From Simmondsia chinensis (Eukaryota > Streptophyta > Magnoliopsida > Caryophyllales > Simmondsiaceae), in assembly GCA_018398585.1 (NCBI GenBank), contig JAGTTD010000002.1, positions 34,464,186 through 34,528,185 of the forward strand: 64,000 bases of DNA. Reading direction: 5' to 3'. The stretch's first letter is position 1, and the number at the start of each line of letters is the position of its first letter. The position numbers were made by a program, and so were the translations under genes. Shown here one piece after another: positions 1 through 11,000 of this stretch. Below the pieces are notes generated by a model. It was not told where the DNA came from and ran no database searches. It was given only the letters and a program-made list of their open reading frames with translations.

Positions 1-519
1 ATACCATTTTTCTAACTATCTAACGTCCATGGAGATAACTTGATGATGCTAGCACTTAGGCTTGAAAGCCTTATGATTGTGTGACTTGCCTTAGTTTGAA
101 TTGTAAAAATGCACTTTTATGAATTATGGTCTTTTGTGACCGAAACTAGTTGTGGTCCAGTTGATTTGAGATGATACTATCTTATAATTGTGATGGTATG
201 TGAAATTGACAAATTTGCAGTACGTGTCCTTCATGCTAACTTTATATACGATATATGTACGATATGTGTACTTGAAGTGGAGATATGATATAATGTATGT
301 TCCACTATTTTGTTATACTCACTACTATTGTAATTTGGTAGGAGATGGAGCTAGTTGTTTAACAACTTGTTGTAGGCACCTTTATGTGGGGGTAAGAGCA
401 ACGATTGATTAATGTTGGTAGTGGTTAATACTCAAGTACCGCTTTATTTCAATACAATATTGAAATGACGTTTAAGATGGTTGAGCTTGATGCTCTAACC
501 TAACCCATAGTCCGTTACG

Positions 520-735
520 GATGGTGTGGGCATTGCACACTTAATGGGTTTGGTAAGAGGACTTATTCGTCTTAGGCGTAAGATCTTGAAGGATCTTCTA
601 AAAAGTGGAATGATATCACTGGACTATATGAAGTCTAAAAAGAATCTTGCAAATCCATTGACAAAAGGCCTTTGTCATAAAATAATTGTGAAAACATCGA
701 GGGGGATGAGATTAAAGTCTATTTATGAATGAACT
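520..735 (+). pseudogene. Copia polyprotein C-terminal remnant (RNase H end)
   Basis: The reading frame 526-732 ends in LLKSGMISLDYMKSKKNLAN, PLTKGL and SRGMRLKSI. This is the conserved tail of Ty1/Copia RNase H (usual form: isoleucine/valine-rich strand, NLADPLTKGL, GMGLKP). The catalytic part of RNase H, RT and integrase are absent to the left within the window, so this is a truncated element or its right end. The sequence after it behaves as the element's 3' UTR and LTR. Confidence 0.75.
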
Positions 736-791
736 GTGATATGTCCAACCTGTTTTAATTGGTTCAATATGAAAAGTCATAGTTTTTTATT

Positions 792-1178
792 GGGTTATTT
801 ACATTTTACTACAATGACCTTTTTAGCAATTGTAAAAAGAACCCTGACGTTTTGAAATTATTAGAAAGGATCCCAAGGTTTTATCGTATTAATAAAAAGG
901 ACCCTCTCCGACAAATAAGGGTAAATGACTTGCCTTTCAAATGGGAAAAATCATGATTCTGAGTGGCCCAAAAAACTTCATGGTAATTATCATGCAAATC
1001 CAGATCGAATCGAAATAAACCAGATGGCCCAAAAATCTTTCAAAATAACATCAGATGGCCGGAGATGGTTCTTTTTATTTAAACGATAAAACCTCAGGTT
1101 GCTTTTTAATAATTCCAAAACCTTAGGGTCCTTTTTATAATTACCAAAAAGGTTAGGGTAGTAAAATGTAAATAACCC
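792..1178. mobile_element. MULE-type MITE, 387 bp, 9-bp TSD
   Basis: The ends are GGGTTATTTACATTTTACTA and its complement. The two arms stay similar for over 100 bp (both carry the AAAAAGRACCCT...GGTTTTATCGT pattern). The perfect 9-bp repeat TTTTTTATT lies at 783-791 and 1179-1187. A 9-bp TSD plus long TIRs without coding capacity fits a non-autonomous Mutator-like element. It is inserted in the Copia 3' UTR. Confidence 0.8.
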
Positions 1179-1187
1179 TTTTTTATT

Positions 1188-2410
1188 CAAGGAGTGCACT
1201 GTATTTTATGTTTTTCCCTCCCTATGATGTGAGTAGTGGGTAGATAGGTCCATAGCCATATGTTTGGTGGTGTAAGGAAAGTTTGCACTTGATGAATACC
1301 GTCAATATGTCACCAAGGGGTGAGGTTGAGCTTTAGCTCTTAATGGACCCGTAGCCATATATTTGGTGGTGTGTGGTAACATGCACTCGATGGAATCCAC
1401 ATATGTGGGTGTGGGAGTGTGGCCGCTCCGTATGAAGGTCTAAGACTTGCCATCTAGAGCATCTATGAATATTCAGGACAGGCGCACGGCCGATAAAACG
1501 TGCCAAAGTGCAGGAGTTGCAGAGATCTGGAGTTTGGTATGTGTCCAAATGGCAGACTATACAATCCTTTGTGAGGTTCAAGACGAAAGTCGCCTCACAA
1601 GCTGTTGGTCCTAAACTTAGTTACACTAGGTGACAATTCAAGTCACAAGATATCGACACTAACAGACTTAACTCCCTTTGCCCAATCCTTTTTTCTTTCC
1701 TTTCTCTGGCTTCCTTCCTTTGTGAAGAATTATTGGAAAAATGATACAAGCCTAGTTGGCTATAGACCTTTTGTTTAATTCCACAAAGGAATAGGAAAGA
1801 AATTTTCTCCACTTAAATATAGAAGCATTTCCTAACTCCTTGAATTAAGTTGAACGTGAGTGAAAAGTGGGAACCACACGTGTGCTCACCGCTCGCCCGC
1901 CGTGCCGTGCTCGGGCGATGGTATGGGTGTGGATGTCCTTTTTTTAACAATTATTTTTATTTTTTGGAAAACTTATCTGAACCATGCATTGAGAAGTGCA
2001 GCCTCATTACTTTAGCCGATGCCATTACTTGTGTTATTGCTCCCATGAGCTCCATTACTACTTGGTTGTTCCCTATTATATATGTCTTTTTAAGGTGCCT
2101 TTTGGAGGTCACAACCCTTCCCAACAACCATGATCTCAGCTATATATACCCCCCTTTGCAACCTCCATCAAACATCATCCAACAATAACAATCACCTCTT
2201 CCTCTCCTCTTCTCTGTCTCTCTCTCTCTACGACATTTCTGAGGCAAAGTTCTTAGGCTCTTCTACCCAACAATTAACGAGTGCAAGTTAAAATTCAAAT
2301 TACGTTAATCCCGGAGGATGGCTGCCGATTATGCTATGTGCTCCGAGAGCAACGGCGTACAGTTTGATAAAATTTCTTGGTCCCTACCACAGCACGGTAT
2401 CATCATTTTG
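1188..2410 (+). mobile_element. Copia 3' UTR and probable 3' LTR remnant
   Basis: This continues the Copia remnant. The stretch 1188-1620 has no ORF of note and no other feature. A TATA-like CTATATATACCCC at 2146-2160 precedes a CT-rich leader, as in a retrotransposon promoter. LTR borders are not clear from one copy. The open frame at 1850-2188 lies in this non-coding repeat and has no recognisable domain. Confidence 0.45.
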
Positions 2411-3625
2411 TAGGATCTCTCTTTGGTCCCCTTTCATTGTTGTACTTGATTATTCCTCTTATTTTTAACACAAATGTGACTACTGCTATAAATAACACTT
2501 TATCTTTTCTCAACAAGGGGAAAAGTTTATCATGATAACATCTAACTTAGAAGGACTCTGTAGGATCCTTCCACGATCCATTGGACTTTCCTTTCATGGA
2601 GTAAAAAGCCTAACAATTTGATAAAATTATATGAGACTAAGTCAGTTCTGGGCAAGTGCCTAAATAAGGTTGAGTAGGTTCTTGGTGAGTATTTAAGAAT
2701 AAGTTGGTACCAGATGAGTAGGACAATGATGAATGACTATGATTAGATAAGCAAACAAGTTAGGTGTCATGAAGCAAGGAGAATCGTTGACGGAAGCTAT
2801 CCATTCATGAGCTTTCCTCTCATAAGGCTTCTGATAATTGCAAAGGTACAAAGAGCCCTAGAAACCTAGAAATTTACGAATATAAGAGAACCAAACTACA
2901 TGCCGTTCATATTTAATGGTGTACGCCTCTTTCCAAGTGGCTTACATCAAGCAAATAAGGTCAATTTTATAAATGTCACTCTAGCCCTTTGTAGTAGGGT
3001 CCTCTCTAGGATCCTTCTATGATTCATTAGTATTTTTTTTTTCCTCACTAAAGCTTGAGTTCAACTCTCTAAATCACAAGAACCCCTTAAAACACATTAA
3101 GTATTATCTGTAGGAAAGAAAACTTCTCATGGCTAGATTATCACAACCATTAAAAAGCCCTCAAAATCATAATGAATTCGAATATTCCACAAATAGCCAA
3201 CTTGATTCAATCTAAGTTAGTTTATGTGAAGACATATGGAAAGAACTACCATTATGGCGACATAACACCAGATATTGATGAACTCGAAGCCTATTAGAGA
3301 GCAGCAAACCAAATAGAAAAAATAGAAACACAGGTCCCAACATACACGAATAATATTGAGTCAACTTTTGGGAAAAATCCAAGTTCAACACTCTGAGGAA
3401 TCAAGCATGAGTAAAATAATAGATGAACAAGTTGGCTTGAGACAAATCATTTCCCAGATAAGCAAATCACAATTCTAGTGTTTGAGATGCCATTTACGCA
3501 CTGTCCTTTTTTATCATTAAATTTATCCTCTCTTGTTGGTAAAACAAACATAACGAGTATAGACTTTTTTTATAGCACACAAGATTAAGAAGATTACCTG
3601 TCTGAATTTAAGGTGAGGATATATG
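2411..3625. other. AT-rich intergenic stretch without recognisable gene
   Basis: No long ORF, repeat border or domain was recognised. Two copies of a GGATCCTTCYAYGATYCATT motif (near 2562 and 3010) hint at an old duplicated repeat. Confidence 0.4.
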
Positions 3626-3630
3626 CAGAA

Positions 3631-4188
3631 TGTTAAATTTCACCGGTCCTTTTGGGTTCGACCCGTAGAGTTGGAATGAGATCCACATATAAGCCCAAGT
3701 GGGATTCCAACCTAAAACCAATTGGCAACAGGTAAAGTAACCTGCTAGACTTATAAGGCGATCACTTCTTTCTCTCAACTCCAATGTGGGATTCCACAAG
3801 ACTCACATGTGGAGTCCTCAACAATCCCCCTCACATGTGAGTCTACGACAAACGCACCCCTTACCTTCTCTGATCCAACTGGATCCAACATACTGGAGAG
3901 GCCTCGGGGCACCAAACACAGATGCACCCCTCTTCATGAGGACATAGTGCGACAAACAAGAAATCGGGATCATCAACCCGCTCTGATACCATGTTAAATT
4001 TCCCCGGGCCTTTTGGGCCCAACCCGCGGAGTTGGAATATACGAGGTCCATATATAAGCTCAGGTGGGGTTCCATCCAAAAACCAATTGGCAATAGGTGG
4101 AGTAACCCACTAGACTTATAAGGTGATCACTTATGTCTCTCAGCTCCAATGTAGGATTCCACAAGACTCACATGTGGAGTCCTCAACA
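3631..4188 (-). mobile_element. Complete TRIM retrotransposon, 558 bp, TSD CAGAA
   Basis: The LTRs are 3631-3823 (193 bp) and 3992-4188 (197 bp). Both start TGTTAAATTT and end GGAGTCCTCAACA. The perfect 5-bp TSD CAGAA is at 3626-3630 and 4189-4193. Next to the upper LTR lies GCTCTGATACCA (3980-3991), which on the minus strand is TGGTATCAGAGC, the initiator-Met tRNA primer site; this sets the orientation. Next to the lower LTR the minus strand reads GTGAGGGGGAT, a polypurine tract. The interior is only about 170 bp with no gag or pol, so mobility must rely on a helper element. Confidence 0.93.
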
Positions 4189-4429
4189 CAGAATATGTAT
4201 GGAGAAATATGGTACAAGTGTTTTCTCACGACATTAAAATGGGTAGCGTGAGCATAGTTTTTTTTCCTTCCTAGTGGGTAGCATTGTTGGGCTCGCATAA
4301 TATTTCCATGCCACTTTTAAGTAATAAGTAATAAAAGAAGATTGTTGCACACTTAATTAGTAGCAACACAAAGAGAATTTCAATCCCTACGAGACTTTTC
4401 TTGAAGGTTTATGCATGGTCTACATTTTA

Positions 4430-4996
4430 CAACAACAACAGTCCCAGTGCCACAGGAGCTCCCGCACGAAGCAGGGTTTGGGAAGGTGGATGTACGCAGC
4501 CTTCCCCCTTCCGGATGGAAGAGAGGCTGTTTCCGAGGACCCCCATCCTGAACATCGAGTCGTTATGAGAACATGGTATCCTGGAAACCAAGGAACGCCA
4601 CAAAGCATCAGATTAGGACAACGTGTTAAACTAGCAGAATAAAATATACCCCACAGAAGAAAACTACAAGGCACATAGTAAAACAACTAGTACATGGCCA
4701 ATATTAGACGAATAATCGGGAAGCAACTAAACAACGGATAAGTGCACTACCTGGGGTTATGACTGCCTAGAAATCTTAAACTACCAGCCACTCGCTGCAC
4801 TACTCTACGTTACCACATCCGCTACCCCTATGCTAGCCCTCCACTGTGCTCTATCTAAGGCCATCTCCTTCCTTAGGTTTAGGTGGGTTAGGTTGTGTCG
4901 GATCGTCTCCAGCCAACTCCTCTTTGGCCTACCCCTCCCTCTTCTGCCTAGCATAGCATGTAGCTGTTCACACCTCCTGACTGGAGTTGTGGTCGG
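4430..4996 (-). mobile_element. RTE-clade LINE, 5'-truncated 3' end with SINE-like tail
   Basis: The minus-strand frame 4805-4996 encodes GRRGRGRPKRSWLETIRHNL...MALDRAQWRASIGVAD, the typical C-terminus of RTE-type ORF2 after the RT domain. Downstream on the same strand come about 230 bp of 3' UTR, then a block (4430-4560) similar to the 3' body of plant SINEs (GGCTGCGTACATC..., GGGAGC...CACTGGGAC) and a (GTT)n tail. The element begins abruptly near 4996. The short direct match CATTTT at both edges may be TSD residue. Confidence 0.7.
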
Positions 4997-5039
4997 CATT
5001 TTGAATCCAACAAATGAAACTGCTATATGTGGTTTCAAG

Positions 5040-5619
5040 AATAAGTTGTGAAACTCTAACTTTAAATCAGCATTTGCAAAAAGTCAATCTGAAACAATCA
5101 ACAAGTTATAAAAGAAGGTAACGTGCTCTATTAAGAAGATAAGAAGACAAAAAAAGGGTTAAGTGGAAGCAACATATGTGGTGCACCTACCTAGGGGCGG
5201 TTGTAAACATTTAGTTGGAAGTAAACTACGACTTTGATAGAAAAGAAAAGGCCTCTCAAAATAGTCATATATGACGTCAAGGGAAAACAGGTCCCCAAGC
5301 CGCCAGAAGTAAGGAAAATTTCATCAACTCGACAAGATGCATCTAAATTATTATAATTCCACAATAGCAATGGGCATTTAGAGGACAAATGTTAAAAGAA
5401 CCGCTTATAGGCATTGAGACAAACATGTTGACCTTGAGAAGCTAATATCTGAAGTCATGTCGTAAGGACCTTCTTCGTCAACAGAAAAGCTATAACCACC
5501 AAAAAGGATAAACACTACTTATCCGCGGGGATTGACTTTTTGTGATACAGTTTTGCCACCAAAGACTTCCTTTTGGCATGTGAGTAGTCTTGAAAATCGA
5601 AAAGCGCAAAGAGCTTGAC
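5040..5619. other. Intergenic stretch without recognisable feature
   Basis: No domain, splice pattern or repeat border was recognised. Minus-strand ORFs here are short and featureless. Confidence 0.35.
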
Positions 5620-6150
5620 CTTCACCCCAAGTTGTTTTACCTATTGAAGATGGAAAGGCCATTTGTATGTCCCATGATGATCCAATGGTTATCTCAATTG
5701 ACATTAAAGATTGTGGGTTGAATCTAAAGTTGTTACATTAGAAAGTGTGGTAGCTATCATCTTTAATCAGTGTTTTGAACAAACGGTAATTTCTTGTGAT
5801 GAATTCAAACCAGTACGATCTCCCATTTTTAGGTTTACGGGAGAGCCGATGAAGCCAATAGGTAAGATTAGCTTGGAAACAATAGTGGAGAGCCGAGGTT
5901 TAGGAAAAATTATCGTTGTTGAATATCATGTGGTGGATATGCATTCATCCTATGAAACGGTTATAGGAAGACCCGTTTCAAATGAATTAAAGGGTGAAGT
6001 CTCTACATACCATCTCATGATGAAGTTTGAATATACAATGGGAACTTAGTCTTGTTTAGGCATGATCAACAAGTTGCACATGAAAGTTATTGCATTAAAC
6101 TTTGTTACAAGAATGTTTCATGGAAAATTGAAGTAGAACAATTGGGTTTC
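5620..6150 (+). pseudogene. Gypsy protease-region remnant
   Basis: Frame shifts join DDPMVISIDI (from about 5678) to the frame 5711-6049. The latter contains the pattern VVDMHSSYETVIGRP and VSTYHLMMKF, which matches the post-catalytic part of plant Ty3/Gypsy aspartic protease domains (VVD...SAYNAILGRP...STYHLxMKF). The catalytic D-x-G-S site is not preserved. The element in 59702-64000 carries the same domain in better shape, so the two are family relatives. There are no LTRs next to it. Confidence 0.65.
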
Positions 6151-6246
6151 TAGAAGCACCAATCATGTCAGCTTTTCAAGGCTATAATCAACACTCGAGA
6201 AAATCAAAAGAATTTGAGATTCTGGTAGAAAAAATGGTTGAGATTA

Positions 6247-6790
6247 AGGATGGCAATGGGGCGAGGAGCGCAGGCATGAGGGGTGCCACCTCCATACACA
6301 TACCCACCTCCCAAATTCAAATACTTGCCTTACTACCAGTCATGGGTGTGCAATTGATATCTATACCCACTCTGGTAGGTACAAACCCATACCTTTACCC
6401 ACTTTATTACCTGCGGGTATCCAACAGGTGTTTATTACCCCCTATCCACCCCATTTTATCTGATAGTTATCTATATTTGCATTTGTAATTATTCAAATCT
6501 TTTTGTTATTTAATCATACTTGCCATATTTTAAAAGATAGATTGGATATATCCTTATTTTATATTTAATTAATTAAATACAAAATAGGCAAATAATATAT
6601 GAGGAGCGTATAGCGGGTATGGGGTGGAGCGGGTAAGAGATAGGTACAACAATATACTCATAACTGCCCCATATCCTTGGCGGTGTGCATTTGTACCCTA
6701 TCCGTAATCGTTACATGTCTAACTAGTATCCATACTCTCGCCAAATGGATTATCTTAGGTAATGGATATTACCCACTTCATTGCATCCCT
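6247..6790. repeat. MITE-like element, GGATGGCAAT ends (copy 1)
   Basis: The left end AGGATGGCAATGGGGCGAGG and right end CATTGCATCCCT are inverted relatives. The interior is built from GGGTATGGG / CCCATACCC-like motifs and an AT-rich centre. The same ends recur at about 6811 and 28607. Superfamily is unclear because TSDs are not clean. Confidence 0.6.
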
Positions 6791-6810
6791 AGTTAACATA
6801 GGACTTGGCT

Positions 6811-7263
6811 AGGATGACAATTGGGTGAGGCGGGTCCGGGGAATGCCTCTTGCATATTTGTCCCGCCACCCAAAATTCATACCTATACCCACCATGCCCA
6901 TATCCTCACCCGCCCTGTTAACCACGGGTATTCAATAGATACCAAACTGTTATTCGTACCCGCCTATATTAATTATTTAATACTATTTTTAAAAATTTAA
7001 TCATATTTTGTTATAACATTTATATATAATTTAAGTAATTAAATTTAAGTACATATCTTTTTAATTTAAAAGTTAATTAGATACAAAATAGAGCGAGTAT
7101 GTAGCGGGTATGGTGGGTATGAAGCAAAGTGGGTATTTGTAACTGTACCCTGCCCCATACCCGTGGCGTGTATGACCTTAATATACCTGGTCGTATCTGC
7201 TACCTGTCTTACTTGTACTCATACCCCTTTTTATATGGAGCGTATACAAATAACGGGTTTTAT
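6811..7263. repeat. MITE-like element, GGATGGCAAT family (copy 2)
   Basis: It begins AGGATGACAATTGGGTGAGG and has the same order as copy 1: GGCGGGTCCGGGGAATG, a CCCGCC block, an AT-rich centre, then GTAGCGGGTATGGTGGGTAT and a TACCC-rich right part. The right border is blurred against the next repeat. Confidence 0.5.
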
Positions 7264-7806
7264 TAGGGATAGCAATTGGACCCAAATTCATCGAATGTCC
7301 ATCCAATCCGATCCATTTATAAGGGACTTTGATGTGAAAAATGAATTTTAAATGGATTTGGATTTGAAAAATGTGTTTTAAATGGTTTTGGATTTAAATG
7401 TTGATAAATAGGTTTTAGGTCAGGTTAGATTTGGATGACATCAAATCAAACCCAAACCTGAAATTATATTTAGTGTATAAATATTATTGGTTAAGAGTTT
7501 TTATATAATTATCTAATATTATATTACTATAATTATACATATTAAATAAAAAAGACGTAATAGTTAATCCAAATATTGACTTTAAGGTACAATTATTATA
7601 TTATTATGATATATATTACTAATAGAATTATAATATTATAATTTTTTTAGAGTTTAAATGAGTTATAAATTTAGATTAAATATTCATTTTACCCAATAAA
7701 TTTGAGTTTGAGTTAAATTTTTATCAAATAAATAAAATTTTCTAAATTCGATGTGGGTTGAATTTCTTTTGAGTTAGATTTGGACAGAGACAAATCCGAC
7801 CCCTTG
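7264..7806. repeat. AT-rich repeat immediately upstream of the gene
   Basis: It starts AGGGATAGCAATTGGACCC and runs through repeated TTTGGATTTGA-like motifs to TCCGACCCC near 7800. This leaves only about 110 bp of unique sequence before the start codon at 7914. It is probably another MITE or a relic; the borders are approximate. Confidence 0.4.
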
Positions 7807-7913
7807 CCTAAGCGACGCTCTCCCTTTTCCACTTTTCCTCAGTAAACCAGTGCGCCTTCTAGAAGCACAGCAAAAGAAGCCATCAATCATCTACTCCTTG
7901 ATTCACTTCATCA
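7807..7913 (+). promoter_or_regulatory. 5' leader of the USP-like gene
   Basis: This is a C/T-rich leader with no upstream ATG before 7914. No clear TATA box lies within it; any TATA element would have to come from the AT-rich repeat upstream. The transcription start is not visible from sequence alone. Confidence 0.4.
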
Positions 7914-8088
7914 ATGGCGTTTGCACGCTACTTAGTCGCCGTCCCCGTCGAACCTTCTAGAACCCTTAAACCTTCTCTCTCCTCTTCCTTCTCTTCATCT
8001 ACTCCTTCTTCTCCTTTGGCTTCTTCCTTCAAATTCAAATGTCGGAGGTTCACTTTTGTCCCTAGATTCCGCAGAATAGCCCCTCACG
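7914..8088 (+). CDS. Exon 1: start codon and transit peptide
   Basis: The ATG at 7914 is the first in the exon and follows a C/T-rich 5' leader. The 58 complete codons encode a Ser/Pro/Arg-rich leader ending RRIAPH. The donor is CACG|GTAACT at 8088/8089, in phase 1. The open frame that continues to 8114 reads into the intron and is not coding. Confidence 0.88.
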
Positions 8089-11000
8089 GTAACTTTTTCT
8101 ATGTGTTTATGTAATTTGTTGGAATTGTGTCGGTTATTTGAGTCTTTTCTGAGTGTTTCGATGTCTATGTTGGCATTTTAATTAGTGCTCAACTGTTTCT
8201 GTTGATTAGTTGTGCATTGCTTCAGTTATCTGTCAGCTTTAGGGTAAATTATAGGCCTTGTTTGGTTGTTACAAGAATTGAATTGCTATAGGAAGTTGTA
8301 TTTTTCCAAAATTTAGTTTCTACAACTACCTAGAAAGCAGGTACAAAGTATTTGGTTATCAGAATGGAAAATAAGACTTCCTTTTTTTTGGGGGAGTTAA
8401 AAATAAAGAAATTAGAACTTACATATGGGAGGCTAGGTAAGTCATTTCCTGTGTTTTAAAGGAATTCTCATGTTCTCCAACTTTTTGGCAACCGAATAAG
8501 ACTGTAGATTTCTGAGTTAAAATCAAAGTGAACTTTTGAGTTATTGATTTCATCAAGCATCATCTCTCAACTATGAATTTGTAAGTTTTAGACTCTTATT
8601 GCCATTTCGTCCAAATATTTTGACTCAGTAAAAGTAGGAGTCACCTGAATATCCCGTGCTTTGTTAAAACTAGACTGTCCATGTCGATCACATGTTGTGC
8701 ATTTGATTTTGGATGCAAATTGAGTTGATGGACATCGACAAAGGTTCAATGAGAGTTTAGTTAATGTAACCAGATACTTGGACGAGAGTGTTTGATGAAA
8801 CTAAAAGATAGGTCACTTTGATTTCGAAAAAATACTTCAGGGCCTGTGAGGTATTTACCCTTCTTTATTTACTGATAATTTCTTTAGTAGGAAAAATATT
8901 TTATGATGCATCTGCAATCTTGTGATCGTATTGCATAATAATAATAGTAGGTTGATCATGGTTGATTGGTTGCTGCTTTTAAGGAACTTCTTGGTAAAGC
9001 GATGTTGTGTTGGATCTAGTTTCTTGAAAGATGAATGTGAATATATCCTTGTTGTGAAAATCACACATCAAGCACCATAAAGATGTATAATCAAAATGTC
9101 ATGATTGTAAGAAATCCACGTGTATAATATGAAATGTAAAGGGCGAGAAAAGTTGTTATTAGGTAGTTATAGTTGTTGGAGTTAGTTAGGGAGAAATAGG
9201 ATGGTTATTGCAAGCATATAAGGAGTTATTGTTCTACTTCGGTTACAACCGTTAGTTGTTTGGATTGCATTTATGCCCGTAACAGTACTTTTGGTTGCAT
9301 TTGAATCAGAAGTTTTGGGCCTTTTTAGCTTTCTAACTCAGTGGTTTGGATTGAGAATTGTTGGAACTAGGTAAAGTCAATGAGGGAAATAGGTTGTGTA
9401 ATGAATTAGCACTTGGAAGATGATGGCCTTGAGTTAATTTGTTAAATTGGTCAACTACATCACCTAGCTCATCATCTCCATATATGTCACACAATTCCTT
9501 CACAAATTATTTCCAAGTTAGGTCGGGTCTATTAGTAATCAAGTTATGAAACCAGTTTTCTTGCTCTCTGTTGAGGTAAATTGAAGCTAGTTCCACCTTT
9601 TGATCCTCATGTACCCCGTAGAATTTAAAGAATCTTTCGCATCTTCTTGCCCAAGATTGAGGGTGAGATCAAAACAATTGATTTTAATCTTGGGTTGCCT
9701 ACAAGAGGATGCCCATCCCACACTTGATTGCTCTCTAGCTTGTTCTTGCAACTTAGAAAAGGGAAGAAGTGGTTTTGAAGGTCTTACATTGGAAACAATG
9801 GAAGGAATGGTTCCAGGAATTTCAATTCCACATAATCGATTGATCTTTTCTTGCATTCCTAGCAATTGTTGTTGCATTTTCCCATGAGATTGATGTAGAT
9901 TTTCTATGGCCGCTACCAGCTCTCGAAGCTGCTGTTGTAATTGGGACAATTGGTCTAGCTGTTCGAAGCTGCCAACTGATGTTGTAGTTGCCATAGCTAG
10001 TTGTTTCTTGTCTTTAGCCAGATTGATGATTTACAAGTCATAGGATCGAGTTCTGATACCAATTGTTATGATCTTAGATAATAACATAAGATTTGATATA
10101 GAATTGAGAGGAGAAAAAGAAGCAGTTGAGGTGAGAGGAAAGAATGAATTTGTTGTATTTCGCAATTCTCATGCCTATTCAAATACGGAATGCGTTATTA
10201 TATAAAAAGGAATATACTCAGTGTCTCAAGGGCTCCCGCTTATGTAGGGCTTGAGGGGGGCGGACGTATGCAGCCTTCCCCCTTCAGGGTGTTAACCTGA
10301 AGAGAGGCTGCTTCCGAGTGCCCCCAACCTGAGGGTGAGGACTTCTTGGGCGGTCACCTATCTTGGTATTACTCTCGCCTAAGCACGCTTAACTTCGGAG
10401 TTCTAATGGGATCCAATGACGGCGTGTTGGTGCCCTCTTTGGTGGAATGCCTTATTATATGCTTATAATGATCATCCTATAGCTTTCTAACTCCGACAAC
10501 AGCAACAGCAGCAGCAACCGACCCAGTGCCTCAAAGGCTCCCGCATATGTAGGGTCTGGGGGAGAGGGATATAAGCAGCCTTCCGAGGACCCCCAACCTG
10601 AGAAGCATACAAGCATAAAGCATAAGAGCATAAAAACAACAGCCCAGAGTAAGCATAAAGAAAGCATGAAGCAGCAATAGGCAATAAAACAACTCCTAGA
10701 CATATCAAGTAAATCAAAAGACAGACATATAAGCCTAGGGGCACTAGTGCTAGCCAAAATATGCTCCTCTATTCCATGCCGCTGCATCGGCTACCCCTAC
10801 GCTAGCCCTCCGCTGAGCTTTATCTAAGGCCATCTCCTCTTGTAGGTTTAGGTGGGTGAGGTCGTGTCATATCATCTCCATCCATCCCTTCTTCGGCCCG
10901 CCTTTCCCTCTACTCCCGAGCGTAGCATGGAGTTGTTCGCATATCTTGACAAGGGTAGTGGTCGGTCTCCTCCTAACATGCCCAGACTAACACAAACGTT

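Noticed and set aside
1850..2188. 112-residue ORF as a gene
   Set aside because: Lies in LTR-like non-coding repeat, low-complexity translation, no domain.
10336..10434. Functional 5S rRNA gene
   Set aside because: Single copy, several substitutions, no spacer or array, and fused to a SINE within one TSD.
10455..10787. Cysteine/leucine-rich 110-residue minus-strand ORF as a membrane protein
   Set aside because: It translates the SINE-like tail and 3' UTR of the RTE LINE. Hydrophobicity comes from simple repeats.
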